64,000 nt of DNA from Brasenia schreberi (GCA_036023115.1 JAYKKT010000087.1:9766501-9830500); one strand, 5' to 3'. Positions 23,290 to 35,403 are shown, counted from the first letter of the stretch. Numbers and translations: made by a program. Notes: generated by a model from the sequence alone, not told the origin.

Positions 23290-26200
23290 AACAACAACAA
23301 CAACTAAGCCTTTTCCCATACTAGACGGGGTCGGCTACATGGATTCTTTGTTTCCACATATCCCTATCGTGTGTCATGTTAGCAGTTAACTCCCAATAAG
23401 CTAGATCATTCTTTATTGTTTCTTTCCAACACTTTTGTGGTCGTCCTCTACCTCTTTTAATACTTTTCAAATTTAGTTTTTCTACCCTTCTTGCAGGTTC
23501 TATATGTCCAAACCATCTTAAACGATGTTCTCTCATTTTATCCTCTATTGGTGCCACTCCTAATTTGTTTCTAATAACCTCATTATGTATACGGTCTTTT
23601 CTTGTATGACCACTCATCCATCTCAACATCTTCATTTCTGTCACAGACATCTTTTGTACATGTTGATGATTAACTGCCCAACACTCAGAACCATAAAACA
23701 TGGCAGGTCTAATTGCTGCTCTATAATATTTACCTTTTAATTTTAATGGTATCTTCTTATCACAAAGAATACCTGATGCTCCTCTCCATTTTAACCAACC
23801 AGCATTAATTCTATGTGTAACATCTTCATCAATTCTTCCATCACTTTGAAAAATTGACCCTAGGTATTTAAAACTTTCCTTTTGGGGAATGCAATGTGTG
23901 CCAATTTTAATTTCTATGTCCTCTGAAGTAGCCAAATGATCAAACTTACATTCCATATATTTTGTCTTTGTTCTACCAAGTCGGAAGCCTTTGCTTTCTA
24001 ATGTTTCTCTCCATAGTTCCAATTTTCTATTAACTTTTTCCTTAGACTCCTCCACTAATACAATGTCATATGCAAATAACATACACCAAGGTACTTCATC
24101 TTGAATATGTTTTGTTAACTCATCCATCACCATTATAAATAAGTATGGACTTAAAGTTGATCCTTGATGTAACCCAATATTAACTTCAAAGAAGTTTGTC
24201 GTTCCTTCATGAGTCCTCACACATGTTTTTGCACCATCATACATGTCTCTTATAAGGTTAATATATGTCAATGGGATACCTCTTTTTTCCAAAGTTCTCC
24301 AAAGAACCTCCCTCGGTACCCTATCATAAGCTTTTTCTAGATCAATAAATATCATGTGAAGGTCTTTCTTTTTTGCTCTAAAATGTTCCATAAGACGTCT
24401 CAAAAGGTGAATCGCTTCAATAGTAGATCTGCCTAGCATAAATCCAAATTGGTTCTGTGTTGTACTTGATACTTGTCTTAACCTACGTTCGATAATTCTT
24501 TCCCATAATTTCATAGTATGACTCATTAACTTGATACCTCGATAATTCGCACAATTTTGAATGTCTCCCTTGTTCTTATATATGAGTATAAGTGTACTTG
24601 TTCTCCATTCCTCGGGCATCTTTTGGTTTTTCCATATTTCATTAAATAGCCTTGTGAGTCAAGTGATTCCTATTTCTCCTAGTATTTTCCAAACTTCTAT
24701 AGGAATATTATCTGGTCCTACTGATTTACACTCTTCATATGTTTAAGAGCCTCTTTGACTTCATTCTTTTGAATATGTCGGTAGAAATTGTGGTTTATAT
24801 ACTTTTCTAACTTGGCTAAATCTCCAAAACTAATACTAACATCTTTATTTTCATTAAAAAGATTATAAAAATAGTTTTTCCATCTATTTCTTATATCATC
24901 ATTTGCCACTAGAATTTTTTCATCCTCGTCTTTTATGCATCTAACATAATTAAGATCTTTAGTTTTCTTATCTCTAGCCCTAGCTATCCTAAAAATATCT
25001 CTTTCACCCTCTTTTGAGTTGAGTTTTTTATATAAGTCCTCCCAAATCTTAGCTTTTGCTTCACTAACGGCCTTTTTCGCTTCCTTCTTTGCTTTCTTAT
25101 AAGCTTCTAAAGTTTTACTAGTTTTCTTAGCATAATGTAATTTGTAACATGCCCTCTTTGCCTTGATTTTATTTTATACTACTTCACTCCACCACCAGCT
25201 TCTTTTTGTGCCGGTACACCTCCCTTAGATACCCCTAACACATCTTTCGCCACTTTCCTAATATGTATAGCCATATTGTTTCACATATTACAGGGTGTGC
25301 CAACATAATTCCAAACATCTCCTTGAAGGACTTTCTGTTTAAATATATCTTCTTTCTCGCTTTTGAGGTTCCACCATTTAGTCCGAATAGCTCGATGCAC
25401 TCTTTTCTTCTTTGTCCACTTTTTTATTTGTAAATCCATAACTAAAAGTCGATGTTGGGTGGTTAAGCTTTCTCCTGGAATTACCTTACAATCTTTACAA
25501 CATGCTCTATCTTTTTTTCGACAAAGAAAGTAATCAATTTGTGTTTGCGATAAGCCACTCTTATAAGTAATTAAATGTTCATCTCGTTTTTTGAAGATTG
25601 TATTGACTACAAAGAGATCAAATGACATAGCAAAATTTAAAATCTCCCTACCTTCCTCGTTTATATCCCCTAAACCAAAGTTTCCATGAATCCCTTGATA
25701 TCCTAATGCCTCTTTACCGACATGTTCATTTAAATCTTCTCCTACACAAATCATCTCCCTTTGTGGAATCTTTTGAAACACCTTATCTAACTCTTCCCAA
25801 AAAACTGTCTTTATACTATCTTCTAGTCCTGCTTGGGGTGTGTAAGCACAAACTATATTCAAAACCTCTGCTCCTAACACTAATTTCAACGTCATGATTC
25901 GGTCACCATATCGTTGTATGTCTACTACACTCTCCTTTAAATCTTTATTTATGATAATACCAACTCCGTTTCAAGCCTTTTCTTTACCTTAGTACCATAA
26001 TTTAAAACCTGTATCCTCTATCTCCTTTGCTTTTTCTCCAACCCATTTTGTCTCTTGTAAACATAGAATATGAATCTTTCTCCGAATCATAGTATCTACC
26101 ACCTCCATTAGCTTACCCGATAATGTTCCGATATTCCAAGAACCAATACGAATCTTATTATCTAGGACTAGCTTCCTTACCCCCCGCATCCGTCCATAAT

Positions 26201-26545
26201 CAAAATACGGAGACCCTCTCTGAAAATTTTTCACTACATTCGGGCGGCAATGTAGCGGGACTAACTTCTTTACCCACCCCGTCCATGATGTAGGAACCCT
26301 CTCTGCAATTGATTCACTACATTCGGGCGAAAATGTAGTGGCCCTTGCTTACTTTTTACTGCATTCGGGCTCTGCAGCACGTCGCTAGGCGGGGACGCCC
26401 CAAAGCAATGCTCATAATTTTTGTAATCCATGTTGTAAAATCCGACGAAGTTTTACGCTGGCTGTCGGAAGCCTAACACAACCCTCCTCCTTTATTCGGG
26501 ATTGGGACCGGCAATGCAAGGATGATCCCTTACATGGGCGGAGTT
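23290..26545 (-). mobile_element. RTE-clade LINE, structurally full-length, coding-dead
   Basis: A 3256-bp non-LTR retrotransposon on the minus strand, bounded by a 19-bp target-site duplication with one mismatch. The 3' end has a (TTG)n-type tail (AACAACAACAAC on the plus strand), typical of plant RTE elements. A 5' untranslated part (26235-26545) contains repeated CTACATTCGGGCG phrases. A single ORF region with apurinic endonuclease and reverse transcriptase domains fills most of the rest. Fragments of the same family occur at 21298, 26900, 53577 and 55494. Confidence 0.93.
23321..26234 (-). pseudogene. RTE endonuclease-reverse transcriptase ORF, inactivated
   Basis: The endonuclease begins near 26234, with IRIGSWNIGTLSGK and the QETKW motif, then GEDLNEHVG, QIDYFLCRK and TTQHRLLVMD, so most catalytic motifs can still be read. 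The RT domain (about 24750-23600) has [25 protein letters not shown] and [13 protein letters not shown]. In the catalytic motif the usual FADD reads FAYD, losing an essential aspartate. The ORF also has in-frame stops at about 25989 and 25967, another after GTPCNM near 25281, and at least one frameshift between 25281 and 24909. The C-terminal LINE tail ends [12 protein letters not shown] near 23330. It cannot encode an active enzyme. Confidence 0.92.
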
Positions 26546-26564
26546 TGTCTTCATATGCAACTAC
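26546..26564. repeat. Target-site duplication of the RTE LINE, right copy
   Basis: TGTCTTCATATGCAACTAC, partner of 23271-23289. It marks the 5' junction of the element. Confidence 0.9.
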
Positions 26565-26899
26565 CAAAAAAAAAAGAATGCATCTCTACGGGCTCATACA
26601 GTTATTTTATAACACCATTTCTTTAGATTTTTATTTTATTCCAAACTCGAGTTAGAGAAACCTTCCCAGGCATGCATTACAGTGGGAGTCGAAGTCGTGT
26701 CTTCATATTGAAGCTTGTCACACGCTTTATTTTCAAGTTGATTAAATAGCATACATTCTTATTAAATTACATGCAAATCCCAAATTAGTAAGGTAATACT
26801 AATAGTTCCCAAATTGATGATACAATAATAATTCCCATTTGAAAATATTTTTGAAGTTTTAAATTTGTCATATTACAAAGGTAAAGCAACAAAAGCAAA

Positions 26900-27283
26900 C
26901 AACAACAACTAAGCTTTTCCCATACTAGACGGAGTCGACTACATGGATTCTTTGTTTCCACATAGCCCTATCATGTGCTTTTGTTTCTTTTCAACATTTG
27001 TGGTCATCCTCTACTTCTTTTAATACTTTTCAAATTTAGTTTTTCATACTTTCTTATAGGTTCTTCTTAAATGATATTATCTCATTTTATCCTCTATTGG
27101 TGTCACTCCTAATTTGTTTCTAATAACCTCATTATATATATATGGTCTTTTCTTATATCACCAACACTCGTAACCATAAAACATGGCAGGCCTAATTACT
27201 TCTCTATAATATTTACCTTTTAACTTTAATGGTATCTTTTTACCACAAAGAATACATAATGCTCCTCTCTATTTTAACTGTCG
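26900..27283 (-). mobile_element. 5'-truncated, internally deleted RTE fragment
   Basis: Matches the 3' end of the RTE at 23290 from the (TTG)n tail onward, with at least two internal deletions (near 26969 and 27155). It stops at about 27283 in the sequence encoding the end of the RT region. Confidence 0.85.
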
Positions 27284-27465
27284 AATATCCCGATTGAGAC
27301 AGATCCCTTATGAACCAAACCAGCAATCCTACATCAACACCAACGTTAAAAGTTGCGCCTAGAAGGATCATTCTTCTTCTTTGGTAAGTTATTTCACATT
27401 TGCCTTGATTTGATTGTCTGAGTCTTTGCTTCTTTTTTTGGTACATCACGATGCTAAAGGCAGAT

Positions 27466-27565
27466 GCAGGCCCCAGGCGTTGAACTCATGACCCTCAACT
27501 TGTGAGCCAACCTGGTAATCGAGAAAAATAGAACTTGTGAGCCAACCCCACAGCCAGGTTCGCTC
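27466..27565 (-). repeat. tRNA-derived SINE-like remnant
   Basis: On the minus strand it contains a phrase resembling polymerase III box A (CCAGGTTGGCTCACAAGTT) and a box B-like GAGTTCAACGCC. It resembles better copies at 42881 and 38101. The phrase AACTTGTGAGCCAACC occurs twice, suggesting a local duplication. Confidence 0.45.
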
Positions 27566-28287
27566 TTTGAATTAAATTGTAAACTATTGCTTTAGGGTAT
27601 GTCATATCTTTTAACTAACCACCCAGATTCTGTATTGCGGACGATCGGCGTATTCTGCTGGTGAGCATGGATGACTCTTGCTGGGATTTCCCGTGTGAAT
27701 GTGATTCTTTGTAGTCGTGATTGAGAGGGTCTAACCCAAGTAGGGATGTTCATGGAGCGGTGGTCTCTCACTTCCTGTAGGGACTCGCTCCGAACGGGAT
27801 GGATTTGGAGCATGAAAATAATACAGGATCAGGAATAGAAGCAGTGGAAGAATTTCAGCAGGAATCAGGATGGGACAACAGGTTCCCACTTCGTGAACCC
27901 GGTCTCGACCTCCTTAATTTGTTTAGTGCTGTCTTGCACCTGAATAATGAGAATAAGAAGAGGGTTGCATGCTATGAAAAGAGATGCTCCCTCAATATTG
28001 ATTATGTGTGTGATTTGATTGGTTGTTTTCGGGACGGGGCCTCACGGGAAGGTGGGGATGGAGGCCATTTTAGTCCGGATGGGAGTAGATCCTCAAATGA
28101 GAAAGTGAACAGGAACCACGATCCCCCAGCCCCGCCCTGCCTCATGAACAACCCAACCCCAACTTGCCTTGCCGGTGAAGATCACTTTCTGAATGCAGAT
28201 TTTGTGGTGCATGAGAACTTCAAATTGCAAATAATCCCAACCTATCACGAGAATACTGTAAAGAAAACCATTACAGTATTCTCATCC

Positions 28288-28977
28288 TTAATTTGAGAAT
28301 ATAAATACAGTTTCCTTTTTCTTTTAGCATATTTTCAAAGAAATCAAAGAAAAATGAACTTTCAATACCCTATCCGGAAGACAGTTCAGCACTCACAGCC
28401 AAAGCGTCAGCACACCGGTAGGGATCTCTGATGCCCAACTTGCAGGTGGCGAGTTTGATTCTGGGAGGATGATGCATGTGTGTGTGCATGCTTGGCTTCA
28501 GTCTCTCATTGAATACAAAGTGATGTTTGCTGTGGTGAGATATCCTTAAGCACAATGTTCGATAATACTACATGAAACATCAAAAGCTCATTACGCCTTC
28601 TTGATAACAATCTGAAGACCAGTTTCAGTCCTTAATTTGAGAATATAAATACAGTTTCCTTCTTCTTTTAGCATATTTTCAAAGAAATCAAAGAAAAATG
28701 AACTTTCAATACCTTACCAAGAAGACGAAGTTCAGCACCCACAGCCAAAGCGTCAGCTCACCGGTAGGGATCTCTGATGCCCAACTTGCAGGTGGCGAGT
28801 TTGATTATGGGGAGAGGATGCATGTGCGTGTGCATGCTTGGCTTCAGTCTCCCATTGAATACAAAGTGATGTTTGCTGTGGTGAGATATCCTTAAGCACA
28901 ATGTTCGATAATACTACTCGAAACATCAAAAGCTCATTACGCCTTCTTGATAACAATCTGAAGACCAGTTTCAGTCC
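28288..28977 (+). repeat. Tandem duplication, units of 344 and 346 bp
   Basis: Unit 1 (28288-28631) and unit 2 (28632-28977) are nearly identical from TTAATTTGAGAATATAAATA to CAGTTTCAGTCC, with scattered substitutions and small indels. Each unit contains a SINE-like stretch (CCCAACTTGCAGGTGGCGAG, TTTGATTCTGGG). No coding function is supported; ORFs in the two units are not conserved. Confidence 0.92.
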
Positions 28978-29567
28978 TCTCTCTCTCGCAAGGTTATAGT
29001 TATGCTGTCTTCTTCCTTCAACCCAAGCAAAAAATCCCAGAGAGACCGAATTTGAAACACAGTGAATTGGAGAAATGGAGGTCCACCAAGAAGATGATTC
29101 AATATACAATATCAAGTATGGCATTCCATCAATTAATCTCATATGCAGAACTGCATTAGCAGCTAATAAAGCAATAATAAATCCTGAGAAATATTAGAGA
29201 AGGTACTACACTTCTATGAGCTCCCTCTTTTCTACACCCAGAATTTTCTTGAGATTGCTGCACAGACCAGTTGAATGAACTAATTGATTGAGAACCTTTA
29301 ACCCATATCAAAATCAAAATGACAAGCAAAGAATTAGGCGTGGATTCAGATTGTCTGACTGGTTTTGGTGGCAACAGCCTACCGATAAGGATGGGGTTCA
29401 GCCCATCAGGAAGAATCTTTTCCAACTTGCCATCAGGAAGAAAACGCGTACGAGTTTGAACACCTTCAACAGGCTCTTGAAATTAAACTGCACGGACAAA
29501 AAAATTATTAAAGCAAACTTCACAAAAGTAATAAATAAGTTTGCCATCTTGTATTTTTTATTTTTAT

Positions 29568-30214
29568 CTATATTATTCGACGCATATCATGTATGGTTTT
29601 GATTTATGATTATCTCACTGTATCGTAATTTAATATTAAAAAATTAGTAAAAATTAAAAAAAAAGAACAAAAATATTATAATTATAAAAGATTCATATAA
29701 TGCAAATCATGCAAATCATTCATCGTTCAACAATTGAAAAAAATTATATATTTTGAAGCAAAAAATAAAATAAGTTTATATTTCTATATTATAATCATGA
29801 TCATCAACTATCTTCTTCTTCTCCTTACTCTCCTTCAAAATCAATTCAACACTTCAATTTAATCAAAAGCCTAAAAATAAAAGCAATTCATAAATATCTG
29901 AACACTTAACATTCAAATAAAGTGTCTCCCACTTCATGAATGCAATAAAAATAAAAATCGTATAAACATACTTCATAACTTCATATTGTCATTCTAAACA
30001 AGAAAACGCAAATAACACAAAAAAACAATAAATAAAAAAATCCGAAAAACACAAAAATTATATTACAATCCAAGTGTGGAACCTTAAGTCACGATAGAGC
30101 AATTTTTTTTTGAACCTTAAGCGAAAGAGGAAGAGAGCCACCGGAGGAAGCTTGAAGGAGTGTTAAAGAGATTGACGTGTTGTGTCGTATGTATCACACC
30201 TACAAATAACACTG
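29568..30214. mobile_element. Non-autonomous hAT element, 647 bp
   Basis: Flanked by an 8-bp target duplication, ATTTTTAT (29560-29567) and GTTTTTAT (30215-30222), one mismatch, as expected for hAT elements. The right end is ACACTG and the left end a diverged CTATATTATTCG. Internal sequence (for example GTGTCTCCCACTTCA) matches the 642-bp element at 55883 and the longer hAT at 50303. It carries no transposase. Confidence 0.82.
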
Positions 30215-31242
30215 GTTTTTATTGTTTATCAAATTGACAAAATCCTTTATATCGTTAACCCTTAATCATATCGCAAACATTCTTAAACTACATGAACTAA
30301 AATGAAAAGTGCCCAAACCGAAGGTTACTTGTCTAAAGTTTTCCTTAATTGTTAACCAACCAAAAAGTTAAAATTAGATCATAAAAGAAGTCCTCGAGCC
30401 AGATGAACACTAACTTTAGGTACAATGATCATTGGGGAGGAGCTTTTGCTTTGAAGTGAAACTGAAATACATCACTTAGATACAGTGCACAAAATGAGAG
30501 CTGGAGCACCTTTGATGGCCTTTTCTGCAACCAAAATCAATATAGCAAGACATTCAAACCATAGCTACTGTTATAGAATTCAAAGAGTTCGGGAACAAGA
30601 TTTTTGTCATATCACGTTATTTAGTGCACCAGGGGTATGAGTTTCTCTAACTACATGAATCTGACAATAGACAATAGACCCGAAATACGGTGATGATGTT
30701 CTTGTGTGTTTGTAGTGAGTCAGGTTCAGGCTACCTCAGAACGAACGGTCGCCCAAGACGTATGTTAACACCAAACGGAAGGCAATTCTACAGTTTTAAT
30801 GAGCTCTCTGTAAGCGCCATCATCATCCTCAAAATCGCTAGCATGTTTGATACATCAAGATCAAAAGAATGACATGCATTTCATAACACCAATGGTTTAT
30901 TTTCTTCTATACTAAAAATTTCGATTCTATCGCACGCAAGACCACGAAGAAAGGCAAAATCTTGAGCAGCAAAAGAAGTCGTTCAATTGAATTTCAACCA
31001 AGAGCCTTAATCTTTGGCAGCGGAAGTTGTATTTACACATTTGAAATTCCGGACCTCATAGCAAAAGGCAAAAAAGAAAAGAGGATTTCGGGAAAGACAA
31101 AAGAACCAAGGAGATCGGAAGGCAGCTGCCAGAAGATCAAATCAAATCAAATCGGGGAATATTTTGGTGATCATTCGCCCGCATGAGATCCCTAAAATCG
31201 AAAGCCACGGCTCCGCGCTACAAGTAGATCAAACGATTCAAA
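30215..31242. other. Spacer including the CML 3' region
   Basis: No second gene recognised. The part next to 31242 is presumably the 3' untranslated region of the minus-strand calmodulin-like gene; no clear polyadenylation signal was pinned down. Confidence 0.4.
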
Positions 31243-31827
31243 TCAAACGGGGGATTTGGTCATCATCCTCATGAATTCCTCGAAATTGACGGCACCGTCG
31301 CCGTTGGTGTCGACACCCCGGATCATGTTCTTGCAGGCGGAGAGGGTGGTGTTCTCCCCCATGCTCCGGAGCACCTGGAGGAGTTCTTCCGCAGAGATTA
31401 AGCCATTGTTGTCGCGATCAAAGATGGTGAACGCGTTCCGGAGATCTTCCATACACTTCGACGAATCCGTCTCCTGCGTATTCATCTGCAGGAACTCGTC
31501 GAGGCTAATAAACCCGTCGCCATCGGTATCGGCCTCCCGCATCATCGACTCCACCTCTTCCCTCGTTCCAGCGAACCCAAGACACCGGAACATTGATTCC
31601 AGCTCGTCGATGGAGATCTGACCGTCTCCATTGACGTCGAACTTGTTGAAGACGAGGCGGAGGTCGTCGGGATCCTGGATGGACAGGACGGAGACGGCCG
31701 ACGACGTCGAGAAGCAGGGGCCAGGTTCCGCGGTGGAGGAGGCGGAGCGAGGGGAAGTGGGGCTAGGGTTAGGGCTCCGTTTGGAGGATTTCCTCCGGGG
31801 TCGCGGAATCGGGATGAAGCAATTCAT
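31243..31827 (-). CDS. Calmodulin-like protein (CML), four EF-hands
   Basis: An intronless calcium sensor. From the ATG at 31827 the protein is 194 aa. The frame extends upstream to a GTG at 31875, but the ATG with A at -3 is the sensible start. A basic Ser/Pro/Arg-rich N-terminal extension (~1-50: MNCFIPIPRPRRK) precedes four EF-hand loops: D64-E75 (DVNGDGQISIDE), D100-E111 (DTDGDGFISLDE), D137-E148 (DRDNNGLISAEE) and D173-E184 (DTNGDGAVNFEE). All keep acidic residues at loop positions 1 and 12, so all four should bind Ca2+. The length and extension fit plant CMLs rather than calmodulin (149 aa). No prenylation motif is present at the C-terminus. Its targets are not predictable from sequence, and the exact CML number is not assignable. 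Confidence 0.94.
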   Translation of the reverse strand: MNCFIPIPRPRRKSSKRSPNPSPTSPRSASSTAEPGPCFSTSSAVSVLSIQDPDDLRLVFNKFDVNGDGQISIDELESMFRCLGFAGTREEVESMMREADTDGDGFISLDEFLQMNTQETDSSKCMEDLRNAFTIFDRDNNGLISAEELLQVLRSMGENTTLSACKNMIRGVDTNGDGAVNFEEFMRMMTKSPV

Positions 31828-31880
31828 CCTCTTCACCCTTTTCTCCTCGTATTCGGAAATCCCCACTAGTAGCACGAAGG

Positions 31881-31892
31881 CCTTTTATGTAA
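31881..31892 (-). promoter_or_regulatory. TATA-like element of the CML gene
   Basis: TTACATAAAAGG on the minus strand, about 55 bp upstream of the ATG at 31827. The short leader this implies also excludes the upstream GTG codon as a start. Confidence 0.5.
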
Positions 31893-32405
31893 CGATGAGA
31901 GAAAGACGGGATAAATGGTCAATATTGTGCCACGTGTACTTCTGTGTGATTGCACGGTTGATGAGGGCTAGCATTTAGGTCCAGTCCGTTGTCATTTTTA
32001 CTCTTTCTTTTGGTATTCTGTGCTGTCAAGATCTAAAATACGATTCCGGTAAAAACAAAAAAGATTTGCAATACGTTTCGATATCGTATCACATACCTTG
32101 CATTAAATATTCTATGATACACTACGAGATACTTATAAATGTTGCATTTATTATATTATATCGCGAATCTTTATTGGAATTATATTTATATTCTAGCTAG
32201 AATATCTTTAATCTTTATTGGAGTTATATTTATATTCTAGCTAGAATATCCTTCTTACAAAAGTATATGCAGACATGACCCGTTCTGGTTAGCCCAGAAC
32301 CTAGAACCATAACAGAACGGGTCTGGGTTTGGTTCCCATTATGGTTCTAGAACTTACTTGTAATGCTTAATTTTGTGGAACCTGAAAATCGACTCTTATA
32401 ATTTT
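31893..32405. other. Spacer with a short tandem repeat
   Basis: A 44-bp unit starting ATCTTTATTGGA at 32167 is repeated at 32211. It contains TTCTAGCTAGAA, a small palindrome. Otherwise nothing recognised. Confidence 0.6.
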
Positions 32406-32702
32406 AAATCCCAAACTTTTAAGTCTTAAACACTACTGGTTTTAGGTCTCAACCGTTCTTGTGTCAACCTGACAAATGTGGGTCGTGTAAGGTATTGTAC
32501 TGTAAATATTTAATGGTATCGTATCATATAATACAATAAGCCAGTTTCAAATGAAATCCCAAACTTTTAAGTCTTAAAAACTACTGGTTTTAGGTCTCAA
32601 CTGTTCTTGGATCAACCCTGATAAATGTGGGTCGTGTAAGGTATTGTACTGTAAATATTCATTGGTATCGTATCATATAATACAATAGGTCAGTTGCAAA
32701 TG
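32406..32702 (+). repeat. 148-bp tandem duplication
   Basis: Unit 1 (32406-32553) and unit 2 (32554-32702) share AAATCCCAAACTTTTAAGTC through GTATCGTATCATATAATACA with few differences. The phrase GGTATCGTATCATATAATAC resembles terminal parts of the local hAT elements, but no paired ends were found. Confidence 0.9.
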
Positions 32703-32904
32703 CAGGTTCTTCATTAAAAGTAAAATTATTTTCTTTAGGTAATAACAAGTAAAATTATTTTATAATACCTAGCATAAAGTAAATGCCCCTTATACACTCT
32801 ATGTATGTTAATGGAGCTTTTTTTGGGCCATGAGAGCATTACTTTTCTAGTTAAAACATCTCTTTTTTCTCGCCGACAGATAAATGTGTTTTGTATGGTT
32901 TGAT

Positions 32905-32958
<54 letters not shown>
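32905..32958. repeat. Compound (TC)n(TA)n microsatellite
   Basis: A TC tract of about 22 bp followed directly by a TA tract of about 32 bp. Confidence 0.95.
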
Positions 32959-32959
<1 letters not shown>

Positions 32960-33116
32960 CCAGAAAAAGAGAACCATAGAAAGCCTATCACAAATGTTCG
33001 ATCTTTAAGCTAACATTTGAGATGATAAAACAAAAAACATTTTCAAATCTTTGATGTTGATCATACCAAGATGAGTTCATTGTTGTTTTGTATTTGCGTA
33101 TATTACTTAAATCTAA

Positions 33117-33199
33117 ACACACACACACACACACACACTCTCTCTCTCTCTCTCTTCATACACACACATATATATGTATATATATAGAGAGAGAGAGAG
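33117..33199. repeat. Compound (CA)n(CT)n...(TA)n(GA)n microsatellite
   Basis: A CA tract, a CT tract, a short CA/TA segment and a GA tract within about 80 bp; CT and GA arms could pair as a hairpin. Resembles the compound repeat at 37852. Confidence 0.93.
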
Positions 33200-34343
33200 G
33201 AAGAGAGAGCTTGGTCGTATGTGATGTAATTTAGAAGAATCTGCCCTAAAGCGTAACTCATATTTTGACATCCTAAAATGTTATCCGAACGTGAATACAC
33301 GAATCCCGTGGAGTCTCAGACAATAATAGGCTCCACTGGTGAAATGAGGGTGTTTGGGTGCAATAAAACAAGTCACGCTTTCATGTGGTCCATGAAAAGG
33401 AGAAAGGGATGCTACACAGGATTTAACATGCTCGTCACAGGATAAAGAGGGCCATCCATGACCACCCATCTTGAAGTCTTGTCCATGCGCATCATTTTCG
33501 CAAAGTCAAGTCAAGAAGGAAGATCTAGCTGGTTCACATGGCTCTAGTACTTTCGGTAGAGACGTTGAGTGTTTGATTACGAGACTTGGTCGGCACAACT
33601 TGACACTGCATGCCGAAACTCATGATTGATTATGAGCCAAACTGAACATATGATTCTAATTTCTTAGGCTTAAACCTCATAATCAAATACCTATCAAAAC
33701 TAAAAGACGAGCATTAGACGTCAATATGTCATAAGATCGAACACAATGACAACCGGGAGTCTCTATACCCAACCCATTTTGTGTGGGATAAGGCTTGGCT
33801 TTCACTGTGGTTGGTGGAGCACGAGAAAAAACAATGAATTTCGGTATTTCAGCAAGAGGAATTCGTCGAATATATTGATTAATTGTTTGGGATGTTTGTT
33901 TCTAGTTGACCTAAATCGGATTTGGGATATAGTTGATGTTGGAGTTGAACTCTTGTAGATATCATGGCTCTTGAGTAGTTGGCATCCGAGAGATCAAATT
34001 TAATATCCTAAAAAGGAGGTTAGGATAGCACTATACTTCAAGGTGTGATAAACACTAATTTTTATGTTTATTTGTCACCTCCAGTATCAATAAATGAATG
34101 TAATTGACCTCGGTAAACACCTTCAACATACAATGAAGACTCTTGGTTCATCTTCCATGAATACAATCAAGTCGTAGATAATCCGATAAATAAAAGATAA
34201 TGATGTTGTAAACTCAATTAGCGCTACAATTGAACTTCCAAACTCCTTGAAAAACTCAGGACTCATACAATAAGAAAAAAGTTTGATAAATCTTGTTTAC
34301 AATACCACTATATATAGACAAGGTGAAGATGTAATTTATGATA
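33200..34343. other. Spacer without supported genes
   Basis: No domain recognised. Near 34310 a minus-strand TATATATAG followed by a leader-like segment could be the promoter of an LTR belonging to the Copia relic to the right, but LTR ends were not found. Confidence 0.35.
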
Positions 34344-34625
34344 TGCTACTAATGATCATAATTATCACTTAAGAAGGTGACTCTTAATGCCATGACATAG
34401 ATTCTAAATACTCAAGAGTTACATCTACTTCATGTGCTACTAATGAGCACATTATTACTCAAATAAATTGGTTTTAATACCAAAATATGGCTGAAAATTT
34501 CTTGTGAGTTATAACCATTACATGTGCTACTAATGATCACAATTATCACTTAAGAAAGTGGCTCTTAATGCTATGGCTAGAAAATGCTAAACTACAAGTA
34601 GTTATTATTGCCATAACATGGGGTA
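34344..34625. repeat. Imperfect direct repeats next to the Copia relic
   Basis: The phrase TGCTACTAATGATCA-AATTATCACTTAAGAA occurs near 34350 and 34530, and its first part again near 34428. The spacing is about 180 bp. It may be part of an LTR downstream of the Copia integrase relic on the minus strand. Confidence 0.6.
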
Positions 34626-34634
34626 GTTTAGGTT

Positions 34635-35390
34635 AGAATTCTTTTATTTTCTAGTTCATATGGGATAATTCAGTTCTTTTTATTTAGAACTCTATTTAAA
34701 ATAAAACAAGCAGTTAATAATGCTTCACTCCAATAACCATTTGATAAACCAGAATATAACAACATAGAATTTATCTTTATTCTAACACTATTTTTCTTTT
34801 TGCTATACCATTTTGTTGTAGAGAATAAGGAGTCATAGTTTGATGTATAATTTATGTAAACTCAAAATAATTAGGAATATAATATTCTCCTCCCCATTGA
34901 TTCTCAAATACTTAACAAAAGTTTCATGTTAAAGTTTCACTTGAGTTTTGAAAATCTTAAACTTTTTCAAAACTTAATCCTTTACATGCATCAAATATAC
35001 ATAGCAAAATCTAGTGCAATCATCAATAAAAGTTATAAAATACCTTTTACCTCCTATTATTGGCCGACTATGCAAGTCACAAATATTTCAATGAATTAAA
35101 TCTAAAATTTTAGAACTTCTTTTAATTCTTAAAAATTGGAGTCTAGTTATTCTTGTACACATGCAAATTGAATATGAATGCATTGACTTGTTAATTTTTT
35201 GAATTAAATCTAAATTATTCATTTCATACGATTTTCTAAAATTCACACATTCCAAACAAAAATGTCACAAATTTGACAAGTCAACAATATAAGTAGAAAC
35301 AACATCCTTGTTATTGAGATTCAACTTGAACATAGACTCGAATAGATAACCCTTCCCAACATTGAGTTTTGCTGAAGAGGCCTCAGTCTA
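34635..35390 (-). pseudogene. Copia gag-pre-integrase/integrase relic
   Basis: Minus-strand translation in pieces gives GKGYLFESMFKLNLNNKDVV (pre-integrase, near 35360), ICDLHSRPIIGG with YFITFIDDCTRFCYVYL (integrase core, near 35060), and INSMLLYSGLSNGYWSEALL with TACFILNRV (near 34740). Stops and frameshifts separate the pieces. No RT or LTR pair was found, so only a central slice of a Tork-like Copia remains. Confidence 0.8.
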
Positions 35391-35401
35391 AATGACATTC
35401 C

Positions 35402-35403
<2 letters not shown>

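Noticed and set aside
27799..28296. 165-codon plus-strand ORF with acidic and Gly-rich stretches
   Set aside because: No recognisable domain, its end enters the tandem duplication, and composition varies along it. Likely chance.
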